From assembly GCA_021442155.1 (NCBI GenBank), contig CM038214.1, forward strand, positions 310,713,001 to 310,777,000: 64,000 bases of DNA. The letters are read 5' to 3'. Numbering within the stretch: the first letter of the stretch is position 1; the number at the start of each line of letters is the position of its first letter. The stretch is from Cymbidium sinense (taxonomy: Eukaryota; Streptophyta; Magnoliopsida; Asparagales; Orchidaceae). Below are positions 23,901-34,642 of the stretch, one piece after another. The position numbers were made by a program, and so were the translations under genes. The notes under the pieces were generated by a model. It was not told the DNA's origin. It made no database searches and saw only the letters and a program-made list of their open reading frames with translations.

Positions 23901-24151
23901 GTTTAGTCTTTAGGGTTTAGGGTTTAGGGTTTTAGGGTTTAAGGTTTAAGGTTTAGGGTTTAGGGTTTTTAGGGTTTAGGGTTTAGGGTTTAGGGTTTAG
24001 GTTTTAGGTTTAGGGTTCATGTTTAGGGTACAGGTTTAGGGTTTCAGGTTAGTTTAGGATTTAGGGTTAGGTTTTATTTATTTATTTATTTATTTTTATT
24101 GCTAGTGTTTAGGGTTTATGTTTTAGTGTAGGGTTTTAGGTTTTGGGTTTT
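20976..24151 (+). repeat. Telomere-like array segment 6
   Basis: Near-canonical blocks lie at about 20,976-21,200, 22,020-22,750 and 23,615-24,151. T-rich blocks lie at about 21,222-22,020 and 22,757-23,615; the latter has a short GGGGTTTGGGG patch near 23,195-23,215. The variant word GTTAGCTTAGGG recurs at about 22,121, 22,461, 22,561, 23,801 and 23,871. The last two belong to a direct duplication of about 70 bp. Confidence 0.88.
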
Positions 24152-24632
24152 TTTTAACAGAGAATAAATTTAGATTCAATATTTCATCTTTTTGATTTCA
24201 TTAATCAAGTAACACCCCATGTTCTCTAAGACATAAGTGACGACATAAATCTAAAATGAGCACGCGTAGTGCAAATAAAAGACCTTATATATCTAGAACT
24301 GTCTCTACTGTAAAGACAGTTCCATAAGCAGCAGATCGGATTGGTCATTCTTCAGTTTCTCTAGATTCCATCAGAACCACCCCGACGTCTCGAATAGTGG
24401 CATCCACCATCATATCCCCGATCTCTCCCTCCTTCTCCATAACATATATAACCTTCGTCGCTCTTCCTGCCTCCATAACCACCACTGCTCCGACCACCAC
24501 CTCCATATCCATCAACACCTCGAGATCCCCAGCATCCACTATGATAATTGCCATCACCACCTTCACCTCAGATCTAAGCAGAGCCAAGTTGACGGTGATG
24601 TTCCTGTAGTCAAGGTTTTTCCCATTCTTAAG
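24152..24632 (-). pseudogene. Glycine-rich RNA-binding protein 3'-end copy 6
   Basis: This copy has the clearest RRM end: the minus-strand reading at about 24,590-24,632 gives NGKNLDYRNITVN, one change from the plant GR-RBP consensus. A frameshift follows, because the Gly-rich tail is read in another frame. The tail has GYGGGG codons, then an SRYSR-type landmark, a GGSDG-type end and TAG at 24,361-24,363. The 3' UTR (24,160-24,360) ends in T8 preceded by GGG. Fragment length (about 480 bp) equals that of copy 1. Confidence 0.87.
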
Positions 24633-27365
24633 GTTTAGGTTTAGGTTTAAGTTTATTAGGTTCAAGTTTATTTTTTTTAATTTATAGGGTTTAGGGTTAG
24701 GCTTTAGGGTAGATTTAGGGTTTAGGTTTATGGTTTTATGGTTTATGCTTTTAGGGCTTAGGGTTTAAGGTTTTGGGTTTTGGGGTTTTTAGGGTTTAGG
24801 GTTTAGGGCTGTAGGTTTAGGGTTGTAGGTTTAGGTTTAGAGTTTAGGGTTTATGCTTTTAGTGTTTAGGGTTTAGGGTTAGGGTTTAGGGTTTAGGGTT
24901 TAGTATTTAGGGTTTTAGGTTTAGTGTTGTAGTTATAGGGTTGTAGGTTTAGTGTTTAGGGTTTAGGGTTTAGGGTTTAGGATTTAGGTTTAAGGTTTTT
25001 TAAAAAGACAAATTAAGTAAACTGGTAGGTTTAGGTTTATTTAGTATATTTAGTTAATTTTTTACTTATTTTAGTTAAGTTTATTTTTATTTTATTTAGG
25101 TTTAATTTTTATTTTTATTTAGTTTAGTTTATTTATTTTAGGTTTATTTATTTTAGTTTAGGTTTTTAATTTTAGTTTATTTTTTAGGTTTTGGTTTATT
25201 TTTTAGTTGAGCTTTATTATTATTTTTTTTAGATTTAGGTTTTATTTTTAATATTTAGGTTCAAGTTTAGGTTTTTATTTTATTTTTTTAGGTTTTTATT
25301 TTAGTTTTATTTTTAGGTTTTATTTTTTAGTTTAGGTTTAGCTTTATTTTTAGTTTATTTTATTTTATTTATTTTATGTTTAGTTTATTTTAGATTTAAG
25401 TTTATGTTTTATTTATTTTAATTTAGTTTATGTTAATTTAAGTTTAGGTTAATTTTAGTTTGTTTATTTTATTTTATTTTAGGTTTAGGTTTTTTTAGTT
25501 TAGGGTTTAGGTTTTATTTTTTATTTATTTTTAGGTTTATTTTATTTTTAGGTGTTATTAAGTTTAGGTTAAAGTTTATTAGGTTTTTAGGGTTTAGGGT
25601 TTAGGGTTTGGTTTTAGGTTTAGGGTTTAGGGTTCAGGGTTTTGGGTTTTGGGTTTTAGGTTTAGTGTTTAGGCTTTAGGGTTTAGGGTTTTTAGGGTTT
25701 AGGGTCAGCTTAGGGTTTAGGGTTAGATTAGGGTTTAGGGTTTAGGGTTTAGGGTTTAGGGAATAGGGTTTCAGGATTTTTGATTTTAGGGTTTAGGGTT
25801 AGGGTTTAGAGTTTAGGGTTTAGGGTTTCTTAGGGTTTAGCGTGTAGGCTTGTAGGTTTACGGGATTAGGATTTAGGGTTTTCGATTTATTTTTAAGTTT
25901 AGGTTTTTATTTAGTTTTTTTATTTTATTTTAGCTTTATTTTTTTTATTTTTTATTTTATTTAGGTTTTTTATTCTTAGTTTCATTTTATTTTTTTATTT
26001 AATTTAGGTTTTTATTTTAATTTTTTTATTATTTAATTTAATTTATTTTTAGGTTTAGGTTTATATTTTATTTTTTTATATTATTTAAGTTTAAATTTTT
26101 TTAATTATTTTATTTTAGTTTTTTATTTTTTATTTTAATTTATTTTTAAGTTTTGGTTTAGGCCTTACTTTAGGTTTTTTATTTTAATTTATTTTTTTAT
26201 TTTATTTAGGTTTAGATTTTTTTATTTATTTTATTTTTAGGTTTTATTTAGTTTAGGTTTAAGTTTTTAGGTTTTTAGGGTTTAGAGTTTAGGGTTAGTT
26301 CAAAGTTTAGGTTTTAGAGTTTTAGGATTTAGGGTTTAGCGTTTAGGGTTTAGGGTTGGGGTAAGTGTTTATAGTTTAGGGTTTAGGTTAGGGTTTAGGG
26401 TTTAGGGTATAGGGTTTAGGGTTTAGGGTTTAGGGTTTAGGGTTAATTTAGGGTTTAGGGTTTAGGTTTAGGGTTTTAGGGTTTAAGGTTTAGGGTTTAG
26501 GGTTTAAGGTTTAGGATTTAAGATTTAGGGTTTAATGTTTAGGGTTTTTAAAAAAAAATTAAATAAATGATATGTTTAGTTTAGGATTAGGTTTATTTTT
26601 AATTTATTTTATTTTATTTAGTTTCGGGTTTAGGTTTAGTTTTTTTAGGGTTATGTTTAGATATTATTTATCTTAGTTTAGTTTATTTTAGTATAGGTTT
26701 AGGTTTATTTTATTTTATTTATTTTAGGTTTAGGTTTATTTTTATAGTTTAGGGTTTAAGTTTATTTATTTTTAGGTTTAGGTATTTATTTAGTTTTTAT
26801 TTTATTTTATTTTAGATTTATTTTATTTTTATTTTACATTTAGGTTTATTTTATTTTTTTAGTTTAGTTTAGCTTTTTATTTATTTATTTTTAGTTTAGT
26901 TTTTATTCTTTTATTTTATTTTTAGGTTTTATTTTGTTTAGGTTTTGGTTTTTAAGTTTATAGGGTTTAGGGTTTAAGGTTTAGGGTTTAGGGTTTAGGG
27001 TTTAGGGTTGTAGGTTTTAAGGTGTAGGGTTTAGGGTTTAGGGTCATAGGGATTAAGGTTTAGGGTTTAGGGTTTAGGGTTTAGGGTTTTTGGGGTTTAG
27101 GGTTTAAGATTTAGTGTTTAGATTTTTTATTTTATTTTGGTTTAATTATTTTTATTTATTTTATTTTTAGGTTTTATTTAGTTTAGGTATATGTTTTTTA
27201 GCTTTTTAGGGTTTAGGGTCTAGGTTTTTTTTGGGTTTAGGATTTAGGGTTTAACATTTAGGGTTTAGAGTTTTAGGGTTCAGGGTTTAGAGTTTAGGGT
27301 TTAGAGTTTAGTTTTGGATTAGGGTTCAGGTTTTAGTTTAGGCTTTAGGGTTTTTAGGTTTTATT
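24633..27365 (+). repeat. Telomere-like array segment 7
   Basis: Near-canonical blocks lie at about 24,633-25,000, 25,575-25,880, 26,275-26,550, 26,950-27,125 and 27,205-27,365. T-rich blocks lie at about 25,010-25,575, 25,880-26,270, 26,556-26,950 and a remnant at 27,125-27,205. The block at 25,880 begins within the T-rich consensus and carries TTATTCTTAG (about 25,968). It therefore looks like the right half of a block whose left half is at 25,010, split by the TTTAGGG block at 25,575-25,880. Confidence 0.87.
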
Positions 27366-27818
27366 TTTTTAAACTGTGAACAAATTCAGATTCAACATTT
27401 CTTATTTTTGATTTCATCAACTAAGTAACACACCAAGTTTTCTAAGACACAAACGATGACATAGATAAAATGAGCACACATAAAGCTCATTAAAAACCCT
27501 ATATAACTAAAACCATCTCTACTGTAAAGACAGTTCCATAAGCAACAGATCGGATTAGTTCTTCAATTTCTCAAGTTCCCATTAGAACCACCCTAGCCTC
27601 TCGAGTAGTGGGATCCCCATCATATCCCCGATCTCTCCCTCCGCCACCATTCAGTGTGCGACTCCCCTCCCCATACCATTGCTCGACCACCACCTCATAT
27701 CCACCAACACCTCAAATGCCTCACCTTATTTTGATAGCGCCATCTGCCTTAGCCTCAATGCGGTAGGCGAACTGGTTAATGATGATGTTCTTCTAGTCAA
27801 GGTTCTACCCATTCTTAT
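27366..27818 (-). pseudogene. Glycine-rich RNA-binding protein 3'-end copy 7
   Basis: The copy has the full 3' UTR, the C-terminal landmark and a deleted, shortened Gly-rich part. The terminal TAG is changed to TTG on the gene strand (TCAAGTTCCC on +, about 27,570). The left border reads TTTTTTTAAACTGTGAACAA instead of the usual TTAACAGAGAATAA. Both changes are shared only with copy 8, which marks the two as a recent pair. The right end AACC-TTGACTAGAAGAA-like landmark precedes CCCATTCTTA. Confidence 0.82.
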
Positions 27819-30299
27819 GGTTTAGATTTAGGTTTTTATTTATTAGGTTTCTGGGTTTTTGTTTATTTTTTTAATTTATTTAGTTACTTTAGGTTTAGGT
27901 ATATAATTAGTATTTTGGGTTAGGGTTTAACTTTTAGGGTTTAGGGTTTTGGGTTTATGCTTTTAGGGTTTATGGTTTAGGGTTAGTGTTTAGGGTCTAG
28001 GTTTTTTAGGGTTTAGGGTATAGGGTGTATGGTTTAGGCTTTAAGGTTAGGATTTTGGGTTTATGGTTTTTTTTTTAAATTAAGTAAATCGCTAGGTTTA
28101 GGTTTATTTAGTTTATTTATTATTTATTTTAGCTTATTTTATATTTTATTTTTTGTTTAGTTTAGTTTATTTATTTTAGTTTAGGTTTTAATTAATTTAG
28201 ATTTAGGTTTTTTTTAGTTCAGTTTTATTTTTATTTTGTTTTTTAGGTTTAGGTTCTATTTTTTATTTTTAGGTTTAGGTTTAGGCTTTTATATTATTTT
28301 TCTAGGTTTTGGTTTTAGGTATTATTTTAGGTTTATTTTATGTTTTATTTTTTAGTTTAGGTTTAGCTTTAGTTTATTTTAGGTTTTTGTTTTTGTTTTA
28401 ATTATTTTAATTTAGTTTATTTTAGTTTACGTTTAGATTTATTTTATTTTTATTTTAGGTTTTGGCTTTTTTTTAGTTTTGGGTTCACGTTTTACTATTT
28501 TTTTTCTTTTTAGGTTTTATTTTTAGGTATATTTTTTAGGTTTAGGTTTTTATTTAGTTTTTATTTTACGTTTAGTTTTTATTTTATTTAGGTGTTTTAT
28601 TCTTAGGTTTATTATATTTTTTTAGTTTAGTTTAGGTTTTTATTTAATTTATTTTAGTTTATTTTTATTAGTTAATTTTATTTTATTTTTAGGTTTGGGT
28701 TTAGGTTTTAACTTAGGTTTTTATTTTATTTAGGCTTAGGTTTTTTTTTTATATATTTAATTTTTAGGTTTTATTTCATTTAGATTTAGGTTTTAGGTGT
28801 TTAAGGTTTACGGTTTAGGTTTTATTTTTTATTTACTTTAGTTTCTTTATTTTATGTTTATTTATTTTAGTTTAGGTTTTTTATTTTAGTTTATTTTTTA
28901 GTTTAGTTTTAGGTTTATGTTTATTTTTTTAGTTTAGTTTTATTATTATTTTATTTTTTGGATTAAGTTTATTTTTTATTTTTTTAGGTTTATTTAGGTT
29001 TTTTAATTTATTTTTTTTAGGTTTAGGTTTATGTTTTTATTTTAGGTTTATTTTAGGTTTATTTTTTAGTTAGATTTAGGTTTATTTTTAGTTTATTTTA
29101 TTTTATTTAGTTTAGGTTTAGTTTTAGGATTAGTTATAAGTTTATTTATTTTTAGTTTAGTTTATTTTAGTTTAGTTTAACTTTATTTTATTTTTTATTT
29201 AGGTTAGTTTTTTTTATAGTTTGGGTTTTTTTTTATTTAGGGATTATTTTTTTAGGTTTAGGTTTTATTTAGTTTTTTTTTTTCATTTTAGGCTTATTTT
29301 ATTTTTATTTTATGTTTAGTTTTATTTTATTTAGGTTTTTTATTTCTTAGGTTTATTTATTTTATTTTTTATTTTAGTTTAGGTTTTTATTTATTTTATT
29401 TTAGGTTAATTTTATTAGTTTATTTTTGTTTTATTTTAGGTTTATTTTTAGGTTTTTTTATTTTATTATTTTATTTTAGGTTTATTTTTTTTGTATTTAT
29501 TTTAGGTTTTATTTAGTTTTAGTTTAGGTTTTAGGTTTAAGGTTTAAGATTTAGGTTTAGGTATGAGTTTAGTTTTAGGGTTTATAGTTTTAGGGTTTAG
29601 ATTTAGGTTAGGGTTTAGGTTTAGTGTTTAGTGTTTAGGATTTATTTAGGTTTTATAGTTTAGGGTTTAGTTGATTTAGTTTAAGGTTTAGGGATTGGTT
29701 TAGGTTTTATAGTTTAGGGTTTAGGTTAGTTTAGGGATTAATATTTTAGGTTTAGGTTAGGGGAGTTTAAGTTTAGGTTTATAGTTTAGGTTTAGGTTTA
29801 AAGGTTAACAAGTTTAAGTTTAAACTTTAGGTTTAGAACTTTAGGGTTTAGGTTATTAGGGTTTAAGTTTAAGGTTTAAGTTAGGTTTATAGTTTAAACT
29901 TTAAGTTTATAGTTTAGGGTTTAGGAGTTTAGTTAGGTTTAGAGTTTAGGGTTTAAGGTTTAGGTTTAGGGTTTAAGGTTTAGAGTTTAAGTTTAGGAGT
30001 TTAGGTTTAGGGTTAGTTTAGGGTTTAGTTATGTTTAGGGTTAGTTAAGTTTAAAGTTAGGTTTATTTTAGGTTTAAGTTTAGGTTAGTTAGGTTTAGTT
30101 TAAGGTTTAGAGTGTTTAAGGTTTAGGGTTTAAGGTTTAAGGTTTTAGGATTTAGGGTTTTGGGTTTAAGGTTTATGGTTAAGCTTAGGGTTTATGGTTT
30201 AGGGTTAGTTTAGTGTTTAGGATTTAGGATTTAGGATTTTTTTGGGTTTGGTGTTTAGGGTTTATTGTTTAAGGTTGTAGGGTTTAGGGTTTAGGGTTT
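27819..30299 (+). repeat. Telomere-like array segment 8
   Basis: Near-canonical repeats lie at 27,819-28,065. Two T-rich blocks follow almost back to back (28,078-28,800 and 28,815-29,530). Then comes a very irregular stretch (29,535-30,120) of TTTAAG, TTTAGG and GTTTAGTTTAGG words, then TTTAGGG repeats to 30,299. The whole segment aligns in order with segment 9 up to about 33,530. Confidence 0.85.
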
Positions 30300-30722
30300 T
30301 TTTTTTTTTTAATGTGAACAAATTCAGATTCAACATTTCTTCTTTTCGATTTCATCAAGCAAGTAACACACCACATTTTCTTAGACACAAGCGACGACAT
30401 AGTTCTAAAATGGGAATGCATAGAGCTCATCAAAAACCCTATATAACTTTCTCTCTTTGTAAAGGCAGTTCCATAAGTAGATAGATGGTTCTTTAATTTC
30501 TCAAGTTCCCATGAGAACTACCTCAGTGGCGGGATCCTATCATATCCCGATCTCCCTCATTCATTGTAACTCACACTCCTCCCCTCCATAGCATTGCTCA
30601 GACCACTCCATATCCAGGTACCTCGGATGCCCCACCATTCCGAGCGCCATCAGCCTTAGCCTCCACTTGCAGATCTAGGCGACGGTTGATAGTGATGTTT
30701 AATCAAGGTTACCCATTCTTAA
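30300..30722 (-). pseudogene. Glycine-rich RNA-binding protein 3'-end copy 8
   Basis: This is the sister of copy 7. It shares the TGTGAACAA left border, the GCTCAT(C/T)AAAAACCCTATATAAC landmark in the UTR and the TAG-to-TTG change at the stop. It has further deletions: the Gly-rich coding part is reduced to scattered GGYGG-type codons. It abuts the longest T-run of the set (about 14 T) at 30,298-30,311, preceded by GGG. Confidence 0.8.
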
Positions 30723-33700
30723 GGTTTAGATTTAGGATTTTGTTTATTAGGTTTCTGGGTTTATGTTTATTTATTTACTTTTGGTTTAGGTTTAGGATTA
30801 GGGTTTAGGCTTAGGGTTTAGGGTTTAGGATTTAGGGTTCTGGGTTTATGCTTTTAGGGTTTATGGTTTAGGTTTAGGGTTTAGGGTTTTAGGGTTTAGG
30901 GTATAGGGTTTACGATTTAGGCTTTAAGGTTAGGATTTAGGGTTTATGCTTTTTTTTAAAATTAATTAAACTACTAGGTTAAGGTTTATTTAGTTTATTT
31001 ATTATTTATTTTAGCTTATTTTATTTTTTTTTATTTTTATTTAGTTTAGTTTATTTATTTTAGTTTAGGTTTTAGTTTAGTTTAGATTTAGGTTTATTTT
31101 TTAGTTCAGTTTTATTTTAATTTTATTTTTTAGGTTTAGTTTTTATTTTTTATTTTTAGGTTTAGCTTTAGGTTTTTATATTATTTTTTTGGGTTTAGGT
31201 TTTAGGTATTATTTTAGGTTTATTTTTAGGTTTTATTTTTTAGTTTAGGTTTAGATTTAGTTTATTTTAGGTTTTTGTTTTTTATTTTAATTATTTTAGT
31301 TTAGTTTATTTTAGTTTACATTTAGATTTATTTATTTTATTTTAGGTTTAGGCTTTTTTTTTAGTTTTGGGTTCACGTTTTACTTTTTATTTCTTTTTAG
31401 GTTTTATTTTTAAGTTTATTTTTTAGGTTTAGGTTTTTATTTAGTTTTTATTTTACGTTTAGTTTTATTTTATTTAGGTTTTTTATTCTTAGGTTTATTA
31501 TATTTTTTAGTTTAGTTTAGGTTTTTATTTAATTTATTTTAGTTTCTTTTTATTTGTTAATTTTTTTTTAGGTTTAGGTTTAGGTTTTAACTTAGGTTTT
31601 TATTTTATTTAGGTTTAGGTTTTTTTATATATTTCATTTTTAGGTTCTATTTCATTTAGATTTAGATTTTTATGTTTTTAGGGTTTAGGGTTTAGGGTTT
31701 TAGGATTTAGGTTTTTAGTGTTTGGGGTTTAGGGTTAGGGTTTAGGGTTTAGGGTTTAGGGTTTAGTATCTAGGCTTTAGGATTTAGGGTTTAGGGCTTA
31801 GGATTTTTAAGGTATAGGATTTAGGGTTTAGGATTTAGGGTTTAGGGTTTTTTTTAAATTAAGTAAGCCGATGTTTTTATTATTTATTTATTTAGCTTAT
31901 TTTAAATTTTTATTTATGCATATTTTTTATTTACTTTAGTTTCTTTATTTTATGTTTTTTTATTTTAGTTTATGTTTTTTATTTTTGTTTATTTTTTAGT
32001 TTAGGTTTAGGTTTATGTTTATTTTCTTATTTTAGTTTTATAATTATTTTATTTTTTAGGATTAAGTTTTATTTTTTATTTTTAGGTTTACAATTAGGTT
32101 TTATTTTATTTTATTTTAAGTTTAGGTTTTAAGTTTTATTTTAGGTTTATTTTTAGGTTTTATTTTTTAGTTGAGATTTAGGTTTATTTTTAGTTTATTT
32201 TATTTTATTTAGTTTAGATTTAGTTTATTTTAGGATTAGGTTTAAGTTTTATTTATTTTAGTTTAGGTTTAAGTTTATTTTATTTTTATTTGAGGTTCAA
32301 GTTTTTTTTTAGTTTTGGGTTTTTTATTTTAGGGATTATTTTTTTAGGTTTAGGTTTTTATTTAGTTTTTATTTTATTTCATTTTAGGTTTATTTTATTT
32401 TTATTTTATGTTTAGTTTTTATTTTATTTAGGTTTTTTATTCTTAGGTTTATTTTATTTTTTAATTTAGTTTAGGTTTTTAATTATTTTATTTTAGGTTA
32501 ATTTTATTAGTTTATTTTATTTTATTTTATTTTAAGGTTTAGGTTTAAGTTTTTTTTAGGTTTTTATTTTATTTTATTATTTTATTATATTTAGGTTTAG
32601 GTTTTTTTTTTTAGGTTTTATTTAGTTTAGGTTTAGGTTTTGAGGTTTTTAAGGTTCATGATTTATGGTTTAGGATATGAGATTTATGGTTGTAGGGTTT
32701 ATGGTTTTAGGGTTTAAGATTTAGGGTTAGGGCTTAGGGTTTAGTGTTTATTATTTAGGATTTAGGGTTTAGGGTTTTTATAATTTAGGGTTTAGGTTTA
32801 GTTTAGTTTATTTAGGGTTAGAGTTTAGGTTTAAAGTTAGGTTTAAGTTTAAGGTTGGATTTAGAGTTTAAGGTTTATTATTTTAGGTTTAGGTTTAGAG
32901 TTTAGGAGTTAGGGTTTAGGTTTAGTTTAGTTTATAGTTTAAAGTTTAGTTAGGTTAGGTTTAAGTTTTAGTTTAATTTAGTTTAAAGTTTAAGTTTTAT
33001 AGTTTAATTTTATAGTTTAGGTTTAAGTTTAGGAGGTTAGGTTTAGTTTAGGTTAGTTTAAGGTTGAGTTTGAGTTTAGAGTTTAGGGTTTAAGGTTAAC
33101 AAGGTTTTTATTAGTTTAAGGTTAAAGTTTAGGTTTAGGGTTAGGTTTAAGTTTATAGTTTAGGAGTTAAAGGTTTAAGTTTTAGGTTAGGTTTAAGGTT
33201 TTAAGTTTAGGTTTAGTTGTTTAAGTTTAGGGTTTAGGTTTAGGGTTTAGGTTTAGGTTTAGGAGTTTAGTTTAATTAGGGTTTAGTTTAAGTTTAGTTT
33301 AGGTTGGATTTTAGGGTTTAGGTTAGTTTTAGGTTTAAGGTTTAGGGTTTTTAGGATTTAGATTTAGTTTAGGAGTTAGTTAGGGTTTAATGTTTAGGGT
33401 TTTAGGGTTTAGGGTTTAGGTTTAAGTTTAGGGTTAAGGTTAGGGTTTAGTAGGGTTTAGGGTTTAGGGTTATGGGTTTAGGATTTAAGGTTTAGGGATT
33501 ACAGTTTTTTAGGGTTTAGGGTTTAGGATTTACGGATTTCTTTTTTTGTTAAGTATATTGGTAGGTTTAGGTTTATTTAGTTTATTTTGTATTTATTTTA
33601 GTTTATTTTATTTTTTATTTTTATTTAGGTTTATTTTTTTATTTTTTCTAGTTTAAGTTTTTTATTTTAGTTTATATTTTTGGATTAGGTTTAGGTTTAG

Positions 33701-34637
33701 GTTTAGGTTTAGGTTTATGTTTATTTTTTAGTTTAGTTTTATTTCTATTTTATTTTTTTGGTTTAGGTTTAATTTGTTTATTTTATTTTATTTAGTTTAG
33801 GGTTTAGCTTTAGATTATTCTAGGTTTAGCTTTAGGTTTTATTTATTTTAGTTTAATTTATTTTAGTTTTGGTTTAGGTTTATTTTATTTTATTTATTTT
33901 TTTATTTTAGGTTTAGGGTTTTATTTTAAGGTTTATTTTTTTTAGGTTTTATTTTATTTTATTTTAGGTTTATTTTATTTTATTTTATTTGGTTTTATTT
34001 TATTTGGGTTTTATTCTTAGGTTTATTTTATTTTTAGTTTAGTTTAGGTTTTATTTATTTTACTTTTGTTTATTTATTAGTTTATTTTATTTAGGTTTAA
34101 GTTTAATTTAGGTTTTTATTTTATTTTATTATTTTATTTTATTATTTTATTTTATCTAGATTTAGGTTTTTTAATTTATTTTATTTTTAGGTTTAGGTTT
34201 TTAGCTTTTTAGAGTTTAGGGTTTAGGGTTTTAGGATTTATGGTTTTAGGGTTTATGGTTTAGGGTTACGGTTAGGGTTTAAGGTTTAGGGTTTAGTGAT
34301 TAAGATTTAGGATTTAGGGTTTAGGGTTAGCTTAAGGTTAGTTAGGTTTAGGATTAGTTTAAGTTTAGGGTTTAGGTTTTAGGTTTAAGGTTTAGGTTTA
34401 TAGTTAGTTTAGGGTTTAGGTTTAGGGTTTAGGTTTTAGTTTATAGTTTAAGGTTTAGTTTAAATTTTTAGGGTTTAGGTTTATAGTTTTATGGTTTAGG
34501 TTTAGGTTTGTTTAGGTTAGGTTAACAGGTTTATAGTTAGTTTAGGGTTAGTTTAGTGTTTATTTAGTTTTTAGTTTAGGGTTTATAGTTTAGGTTTAGG
34601 TTTAGTGTTTAGGGTTTAGGTTTATTTTAGGGTTAGG
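30723..34637 (+). repeat. Telomere-like array segment 9
   Basis: Near-canonical blocks lie at 30,723-30,945, 31,678-31,850 and 34,210-34,320. T-rich blocks lie at 30,957-31,675, 31,856-32,645 and 33,547-34,210. Irregular TTTAAG/TTTAGG stretches lie at 32,645-33,535 and 34,320-34,637. The first two T-rich blocks match those of segment 8. The segment ends at the T5 run (34,638-34,642) that begins LINE A. Confidence 0.87.
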
Positions 34638-34642
34638 TTTTT

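Noticed and set aside
7735..30722. GR-RBP copies as functional genes
   Set aside because: All lack the first part of the RRM and the upstream region. Most carry stops, frameshifts or a mutated terminal stop codon.
6640..34637. CRISPR array or tandem short-repeat immunity locus
   Set aside because: The heptamer repeat is contiguous without unique spacers of constant length, and the context is plant nuclear DNA.
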